Source: Microbacterium azadirachtae (GTDB lineage: Bacteria > Actinomycetota > Actinomycetes > Actinomycetales > Microbacteriaceae). Taken from it: a DNA stretch of 64,000 bases. Made by a program: the position numbers and the translations under genes. The stretch lies in contig NZ_JYIX01000034.1 of assembly GCF_000956505.1 (NCBI RefSeq), positions 1-64,000 on the forward strand. The letters run 5' to 3'. The notes below the pieces were generated by a model. The model was not told where the DNA came from. It saw nothing but the letters and a program-made list of their open reading frames with translations, and ran no database searches. Positions 59,216 to 64,000 of this stretch are shown here, piece after piece (positions within the stretch are counted from its first letter, which is position 1; each line of letters begins with the position of its first letter).

Positions 59216-60754
59216 ATGACCGACGCCTACGCCCCGGCAGATCTGCCGGAGAAGATCCAGCACTATATTGACGGCGAGTTCGTCGACTCCCTCGACGGCG
59301 ACACCTTCGAGGTGCTCAACCCCGTCACGAACGAGACCTATGTGCTCGCCGCCGCCGGCAAGAAGGCCGACATCGAGCGCGCCGTCGCCGCCGCCAAGCG
59401 CGCCTTCGACGAGGGCCCCTGGCCGCGCATGGTCCCCCGCGAGCGCTCGCGCGTGCTGCACAGGATCGCCGACATCGTCGAATCCCGCGATGCGCGCCTC
59501 GCCGAGCTGGAGTCGTACGACTCCGGCCTCCCGATCACGCAGGCGCTGGGCCAGGCCCGCCGCGCCGCCGAGAACTTCCGCTTCTTCGCGGACCTGATCG
59601 TCGCGCAGGCCGACGACGCGTTCAAGGTGCCCGGCAAGCAGATGAACTACGTCAACCGCAAGCCGATCGGCGTCGCGGGTCTCATCACGCCGTGGAACAC
59701 CCCGTTCATGCTCGAGTCGTGGAAGCTCGGCCCCGCGCTCGCGACCGGCAACACGGTCGTCCTGAAGCCCGCCGAGTTCACGCCGCTGTCCGCGTCCCTG
59801 TGGGCGGGCATCTTCGAGGAAGCAGGACTCCCGAAGGGCGTCTTCAACCTCGTCAACGGCCTCGGCGAGGACGCCGGCGACGCGCTCGTCAAGCACCCCG
59901 ACGTGCCGCTCATCTCGTTCACCGGCGAGAGCCGCACCGGCCAGATCATCTTCGGCAACGCCGCGCCGTTCCTGAAGGGCCTGTCCATGGAGCTCGGTGG
60001 CAAGAGCCCCGCCGTGGTGTTCGCCGACGCCGACCTCGACACCGCGATCGACGCCTGCATCTTCGGCGTGTTCTCGCTGAACGGCGAGCGGTGCACGGCC
60101 GGATCCCGCATCCTCGTGCAGCGCGAGGTCTACGACGAGTTCGTCGAGCGCTACGCGGCGCAGGCCAAGCGCGTCAAGGTCGGGCTGCCGCACGACCCGA
60201 CGACCGAGGTCGGCGCCCTGGTGCACCCGGAGCACTACGACAAGGTCATGAGCTACGTCGAGATCGGCAAGGGCGAAGGCCGCCTCGTCGCCGGCGGCGG
60301 ACGCCCCGAGGGCTTCCCCACGGGCAACTACGTCGCGCCGACCGTGTTCGCCGACGTCGCCCCTGATGCCCGGATCTTCCAGGAGGAGATCTTCGGCCCG
60401 GTCGTCGCGATCACCCCCTTCGACACCGACGAGGAGGCGCTCGCCCTCGCGAACAACACGCGCTACGGCCTCGCCGCCTACATCTGGACCAACGACCTCA
60501 AGCGCGCGCACAACTTCGCGGGCGCCGTCGAAGCCGGCATGGTGTGGCTGAACTCGAACAACGTGCGCGACCTGCGCACCCCGTTCGGCGGTGTGAAGGC
60601 GTCCGGACTCGGTCACGAGGGCGGCTACCGCTCGATCGACTTCTACACCGACCAGCAGAGCGTGCACATCACGCTCGGCGCCCCGCACAACCCGGTGTTC
60701 GGCAAGCAGACGCCGCCCGCCGAGCAGGACCTCGACGACCCGGACCCCCGCTGA
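59216..60754 (+). CDS. hpaE: HpaE-like 5-carboxymethyl-2-hydroxymuconate semialdehyde dehydrogenase
   Basis: A 512-residue NAD-dependent aldehyde dehydrogenase: GLITPWNTPFMLESWKLGPA, ISFTGESRTGQIIFG, catalytic Glu in SMELGGKSPAV and Cys in LNGERCTAGSR. These match the HpaE group (aromatic meta-cleavage semialdehyde dehydrogenases). I used the second of two adjacent ATGs (59216), 6 bp from GGAAGG. It follows the GntR gene by 43 bp and precedes hpaD. In the pathway it oxidises the ring-cleavage product to 5-carboxymethyl-2-hydroxymuconate. Confidence 0.92.
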   Translation: MTDAYAPADLPEKIQHYIDGEFVDSLDGDTFEVLNPVTNETYVLAAAGKKADIERAVAAAKRAFDEGPWPRMVPRERSRVLHRIADIVESRDARLAELESYDSGLPITQALGQARRAAENFRFFADLIVAQADDAFKVPGKQMNYVNRKPIGVAGLITPWNTPFMLESWKLGPALATGNTVVLKPAEFTPLSASLWAGIFEEAGLPKGVFNLVNGLGEDAGDALVKHPDVPLISFTGESRTGQIIFGNAAPFLKGLSMELGGKSPAVVFADADLDTAIDACIFGVFSLNGERCTAGSRILVQREVYDEFVERYAAQAKRVKVGLPHDPTTEVGALVHPEHYDKVMSYVEIGKGEGRLVAGGGRPEGFPTGNYVAPTVFADVAPDARIFQEEIFGPVVAITPFDTDEEALALANNTRYGLAAYIWTNDLKRAHNFAGAVEAGMVWLNSNNVRDLRTPFGGVKASGLGHEGGYRSIDFYTDQQSVHITLGAPHNPVFGKQTPPAEQDLDDPDPR

Positions 60755-60789
60755 CCGGATCCCGAAACTCATCACGCAAGGACGCTGAC

Positions 60790-61953
60790 ATGACCAATCG
60801 TGCAGACATGACGCCCACCTCCTCCGGCTTCTTCACCAGCCAGGAGGCGCCCATCACGACCGACAACCCGGTCGCCACCCCCTCCTCTCCGCCGCCGGAC
60901 GTGCTCCGCTGCGCGTACATGGAGCTCGTCGTCACCGACCTCGCCGCCTCGCGGGTGTTCTACGTCGACGTGCTCGGCCTGTACGTGACCGAGGAGGACG
61001 ACGAGGCGATCTACCTCCGCTCCACGGAGGAGTTCATCCACCACAACCTCGTGCTGCGCAAGGGCCCGGTCGCGGCCGTCGCCGCGTTCTCGTACCGCGT
61101 GCGGACGCCGGAGGATCTCGACCTCGCGGTCGCGTTCTACACCGAGCTCGGCTGCGACGTGCGCCGCAACCCCGACGGCTTCGTGAAGGGCATCGGCGAC
61201 TCGGTGCGCGTCGTGGATCCGCTCGGCTTCCCGTACGAGTTCTTCTTCCAGACCGACCACGTCGAGCGGATGAGCTGGCGCTACGACCTGCACATCCCGG
61301 GCGAGCTCGTGCGCCTTGATCACTTCAACCAGGTCACGCCCGACGTGCCGCGCGCCGTGAAGTACATGCAGGACCTCGGCTTCCGCGTCACGGAGGACAT
61401 CCAGGACGACGAGGGCACGGTCTACGCCGCCTGGATGCGCCGCAAGCCCACCGTGCACGACACCGCCATGACCGGCGGCGACGGCCCCCGCATGCACCAC
61501 GTGTGCTTCGCGACGCACGAGAAGCACAACATCCTCGCGATCTGCGACAAGCTCGGCGCCCTCCGCCGCTCCGACGCGATCGAGCGGGGACCTGGCCGCC
61601 ACGGCGTGAGCAACGCGTTCTACCTGTACCTGCGCGACCCCGACGGCCACCGCGTCGAGGTCTACACGCAGGACTACTACACGGGCGACCCCGACAACCC
61701 GGTGATCACGTGGGATGTCCACGACAACCAGCGCCGCGACTGGTGGGGCAACCCCGTCGTCCCGTCCTGGTACACCGACGCATCGCTCGTGCTCGACCTG
61801 GACGGCAACCCGCAGCCGGTCGTCGCCCGCACCGACTCCAGCGAGATGGCCGTGACGATCGGCGCCGACGGGTTCAGCTACACCCGGCCCGCCGACGACG
61901 AGGCCATGCCGGAGTGGAAGCAGGGCGAGTACAAGCTCGGCCACCAGCTGTAG
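60790..61953 (+). CDS. hpaD: HpaD-like 3,4-dihydroxyphenylacetate 2,3-dioxygenase
   Basis: A 387-residue type I extradiol dioxygenase with two VOC modules. The Fe(II) ligands fit His in LVRLDHFNQVTP, His in RMHHVCFATHEKHN and Glu in GHRVEVYTQDYY in the C-terminal module. It is close to the actinobacterial homoprotocatechuate dioxygenase (HPCD) type, including the WRYDLHIPGELVRLDHF segment. It cleaves the ring at the meta position. Start ATG 60790 has CAAGGACGC; a second ATG six codons on is possible. Third step in this operon. Confidence 0.94.
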   Translation: MTNRADMTPTSSGFFTSQEAPITTDNPVATPSSPPPDVLRCAYMELVVTDLAASRVFYVDVLGLYVTEEDDEAIYLRSTEEFIHHNLVLRKGPVAAVAAFSYRVRTPEDLDLAVAFYTELGCDVRRNPDGFVKGIGDSVRVVDPLGFPYEFFFQTDHVERMSWRYDLHIPGELVRLDHFNQVTPDVPRAVKYMQDLGFRVTEDIQDDEGTVYAAWMRRKPTVHDTAMTGGDGPRMHHVCFATHEKHNILAICDKLGALRRSDAIERGPGRHGVSNAFYLYLRDPDGHRVEVYTQDYYTGDPDNPVITWDVHDNQRRDWWGNPVVPSWYTDASLVLDLDGNPQPVVARTDSSEMAVTIGADGFSYTRPADDEAMPEWKQGEYKLGHQL

Positions 61954-61964
61954 TCCGGCCATTC

Positions 61965-62071
61965 GGGGTCGTTGAGCGAGGACGCGCAGCGACCGAGACG
62001 AAACGCGGCGCACTTGCAGAACACCGCGTTTCGTCTCCCGCCGACTTCGCCGGTGCTCGCTCAACGACCCC
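61965..62071. repeat. GGGGTCGTTGAGCGAG nested palindrome
   Basis: Outer arms GGGGTCGTTGAGCGAG (61965-61980) and CTCGCTCAACGACCCC (62056-62071) are exact complements; inner arms GAGACGAAACGCGG (61995-62008) and CCGCGTTTCGTCTC (62024-62037) too. The 107-bp element lies between hpaD and hpaH inside a same-direction gene series, where it could attenuate or stabilise the message. Parts recur in bkdC and dhaM. Confidence 0.88.
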
Positions 62072-62092
62072 CTTGCACGAAAGGATCGACCC

Positions 62093-62878
62093 ATGCTCCC
62101 CGAATCCACCATCACCGCGCTTGCCGCAGAGCTGGCCGAGGCCGACCGCACGCACGCCGTGATCCCGCGCATCACAGCGCGTCACCCCGAGGCGACCGTC
62201 GAGGACTCGTACGCGATCCAGGGCGTCTGGCGCGACGCGCAGGTGGCCGCAGGGCGCAGGCTCGTGGGGCGCAAGATCGGCCTGACCTCGAAGGCCATGC
62301 AGCAGGCCACCGGCATCACGGAGCCCGACTACGGCGTGATGTTCGACGACACCGTGTACCCCTCCGGATCCGAGATCCCGGTCGACCACTTCTCGAACGT
62401 GCGCATCGAGGTCGAGCTCGCGTTCGTGCTGAAGGCGCCGCTCTCCGGCCCCGACTGCACGCTCGAGGACGCCCTCGCCGCGATCGACTACGCCGTGCCG
62501 GCGCTCGAGGTGCTGAACTCGCACATCGAGCTCGAGGGCCGCACGATCGTCGACACGATCAGCGACAACGCCGCCTACGGGGCCATGGTGCTCGGCACCG
62601 TGCACAAGCGTCCCGACGAGATCGACCTGCGCTGGGTGCCCGGCGTGCTGTCGCGCAACGGCGAGATCGAGGAGACCGGCGTCGCCGCCGGCGTGCTGGG
62701 TCACCCGGCCACCGGCGTCGCGTGGCTGGCGAACAAGTTCCATCAGCACGGCGCGCGTCTCGAGGCAGGCGAGATCATCCTGGCAGGATCGTTCACGCGC
62801 CCGATGTGGGTGGCGCGCGGCGACGAGGTGCTGTGCGACTACGGACCGATGGGAACGATCGAATGCCGCTTCGTCTGA
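62093..62878 (+). CDS. hpaH: HpaH-like 2-oxohept-4-ene-1,7-dioate hydratase
   Basis: A 261-residue protein of the FAH/MhpD hydratase fold: LVGRKIGLTSKAMQ, DYGVMFDDTVYPSG, IEVELAFVLKAPL (metal-binding Glu residues) and VLGHPATGVAWLANKF. It hydrates the dienoate in the lower homoprotocatechuate pathway. CACGAAAGGATCG precedes the ATG. It overlaps hpaI by 16 nt. Confidence 0.93.
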   Translation: MLPESTITALAAELAEADRTHAVIPRITARHPEATVEDSYAIQGVWRDAQVAAGRRLVGRKIGLTSKAMQQATGITEPDYGVMFDDTVYPSGSEIPVDHFSNVRIEVELAFVLKAPLSGPDCTLEDALAAIDYAVPALEVLNSHIELEGRTIVDTISDNAAYGAMVLGTVHKRPDEIDLRWVPGVLSRNGEIEETGVAAGVLGHPATGVAWLANKFHQHGARLEAGEIILAGSFTRPMWVARGDEVLCDYGPMGTIECRFV

Positions 62879-63666
62879 ATCCGACCTTCCGCGAGCACCT
62901 GGCCGGTGCCGACCGCGCCCTGATCGGGATGTGGTCGTGCACGGGCAGCCCGCTCGTGACGGAGATCGCGGCCGGGAGCGGTCTGGACTGGCTGCTCATC
63001 GACGGCGAGCACTCCGCCAACACGCTGGACTCGCTCCAGGTGCAGCTGCAGGCCGTCGCCGCCTACCCGATCACGCCCCTCGTGCGCGTGCCCTGGAACG
63101 ACCCTGTGACCATCAAGCAGGTGCTCGATATCGGCGCGCAGAACCTCATCGTGCCGATGATCTCGTCAGCCGACGAGGCGCGCGCCGCGGTGGCGGCGAC
63201 CCGGTATCCCCCCGCGGGCATCCGCGGCGTCGGATCCGCCCTGGCTCGCAGCGCCCGCTGGAACCGCGTCGAGGGCTACCTCCTCGAGGCCGCGCAGCAC
63301 GTGTCCCTGACCGTGCAGATCGAGACCTCGGCGGGCGTGGCGGCGGCGGCCGAGATCGCCGCCGTCGACGGCGTGGATGCGGTGTTCGTCGGCCCCTCCG
63401 ATCTGTCGGCGTCGATGGGCCTGCTCGGGCAGCAGACCCACCCCGACGTCGTCGCGGCCGTCGAGCACGTGTTCGCCGCGGTGGCCGCCGCCGGAAAGCC
63501 GGTCGGCGTGAACGCGTTCGACCCGATCGCGGCCGATGGGTACATCGCCGCCGGCGCCTCGTTCGTCGCCGTGGGCGCCGACGTCGCCCTGCTCGCCCGC
63601 GCCTCCGAGGCCCTCGCGAAGCGCTTCCTCCCGGCGCCGGCCTCCGGCCCCGCCGTGAGCTACTGA
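62863..63666 (+). CDS. hpaI: HpaI-like 4-hydroxy-2-oxoheptanedioate aldolase
   Basis: A 267-residue class II aldolase of the HpcH/HpaI family: LLIDGEHSANTLDSLQ (base His), RGVGSALARSARWNR, VQIETSAGV (metal Glu) and VFVGPSDLSASMG. It splits 4-hydroxy-2-oxoheptanedioate into pyruvate and succinate semialdehyde. The ATG at 62863 lies inside the end of hpaH (16-nt overlap), giving coupled translation. Last enzyme of the operon. Confidence 0.93.
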   Translation: MPLRLNPTFREHLAGADRALIGMWSCTGSPLVTEIAAGSGLDWLLIDGEHSANTLDSLQVQLQAVAAYPITPLVRVPWNDPVTIKQVLDIGAQNLIVPMISSADEARAAVAATRYPPAGIRGVGSALARSARWNRVEGYLLEAAQHVSLTVQIETSAGVAAAAEIAAVDGVDAVFVGPSDLSASMGLLGQQTHPDVVAAVEHVFAAVAAAGKPVGVNAFDPIAADGYIAAGASFVAVGADVALLARASEALAKRFLPAPASGPAVSY

Positions 63667-63677
63667 CCCCCGTTCAG

Positions 63678-63800
63678 AGCGCTCAGATCGCCGCGCTGCG
63701 CGCCGCGGGCTGGATCGTGATCGAGGTGACCGCCCCGCTGCTGAGGCGTCCGGAGGAACTGGCCCGCAGAGTCGCCTCCGCCCTCCGCCGGGCCCGGTGA
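63678..63800 (+). pseudogene. DUF559-type endonuclease-like C-terminal remnant
   Basis: Directly after the hpaI stop, a frame without a start codon encodes AALRAAGWIVIEVTAPLLRR and PEELARRVASALRRA, the usual C-terminal strand-helix end of DUF559 (very-short-patch-repair endonuclease-like) proteins. The N-terminal catalytic part is missing because hpaI occupies the DNA upstream. I read it as a leftover of a gene displaced by rearrangement at the operon end. Confidence 0.6.
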
Positions 63801-63817
63801 GCCGCACCCCGGAAACA

Positions 63818-63868
63818 AAGTGCGCAAATGGCTGTATCCGCGCCGAATATGGAGCCATCTGCGCGCTT
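63818..63868. repeat. AAGTGCGCAAATGGCT hairpin
   Basis: AAGTGCGCAAATGGCT (63818-63833) pairs with AGCCATCTGCGCGCTT (63853-63868) with two mismatches; the loop (TGTATCC ... GAATATGG) is partly self-complementary. It follows the hpa-type operon and could end its transcript. Confidence 0.65.
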
Positions 63869-63911
63869 CGACAGCGGAGCAGGACCGGCCGGACCGAACG
63901 GACCTGCCAGG

Positions 63912-64000
63912 ATGGGGCGGGTGAAGAAGGCCCTCGCAGCTCTGCAGGACCGCGGGTTCCGCTGGTTCTTCCTGGCGCGCACCCTCACGCTCGTCACGGG
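63912..64000 (+). CDS. MFS transporter, N-terminal part, cut by window end
   Basis: Only about 29 residues are visible: MGRVKKALAALQDRGFRW followed by FFLARTLTLVTG, a typical opening of a major facilitator (MFS_3, EntS-like) with the first helix beginning. A GTG at 63921 is an alternative start. Nothing can be said about its substrate. Confidence 0.6.
   Translation, partial: MGRVKKALAALQDRGFRWFFLARTLTLVT

Overview
The window is about 70% GC with dense coding, GTG/ATG starts behind GGAGG-type ribosome binding sites and many 4-nt ATGA/GTGA gene overlaps. The gene content (DhaKLM, LigB, RecQ-like helicase, bkd genes, SSU-type and sugar ABC systems, many one-gene regulators) fits a high-GC actinobacterium, most likely Microbacteriaceae (Microbacterium or a close relative). 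That placement is an inference from style and content. I saw no rRNA, tRNA, CRISPR array, phage or insertion-sequence gene.

Left part (1-12950): a DUF3465 exported protein; a voltage-gated-type potassium channel; two SDR oxidoreductases divergent from an APC permease, a MoaF-like protein and an amidohydrolase (an unassigned catabolic unit); a HAAS-domain membrane protein with its PadR regulator; and an acyl-ligase/ketosynthase/acyl-CoA dehydrogenase trio. A DHA2-type drug exporter with a divergent HxlR regulator (13055-15293) follows, bracketed by two copies of one palindrome.

Middle (15432-28527): a sulfate-ester operon (periplasmic binding protein, two permeases, ATPase, arylsulfatase) with a divergent TetR gene, then a sugar operon (binding protein, two permeases, a GH32-like hydrolase, a serine hydrolase) with a divergent LacI gene and a perfect 16-bp operator. 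A decayed proline dehydrogenase lies beyond it. Next come a GMC oxidoreductase/aldehyde dehydrogenase pair, a DUF998 membrane protein and a HAD phosphatase.

Right part (34370-64000): dhaK-dhaL-dhaM for PEP-dependent dihydroxyacetone phosphorylation with a divergent IclR gene; a phosphoribosyltransferase; an Lrp regulator divergent from a branched-chain 2-oxoacid dehydrogenase operon (E1alpha, E1beta, E2); a RecQ-like helicase with a PRTase-like tail; a small conserved protein and DNA ligase LigB; a ThDP enzyme; a PhzF protein. From 52550 to 63666 there is a homoprotocatechuate (3,4-dihydroxyphenylacetate) meta-cleavage cluster: flavin monooxygenase, IclR regulator, MHS transporter, an FAH-RraA fusion, GntR regulator, HpaE-, HpaD-, HpaH- and HpaI-type enzymes, leading towards pyruvate and succinate semialdehyde.

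The most unusual structural signal is the set of intergenic palindromes at gene ends. Several families have 2-3 copies in this window. Most share one layout (a short word used twice forward, then twice inverted, over 60-110 bp) but use different words. Pieces of one family also lie inside genes, where they encode linker or tail peptides such as FLSERSETK.
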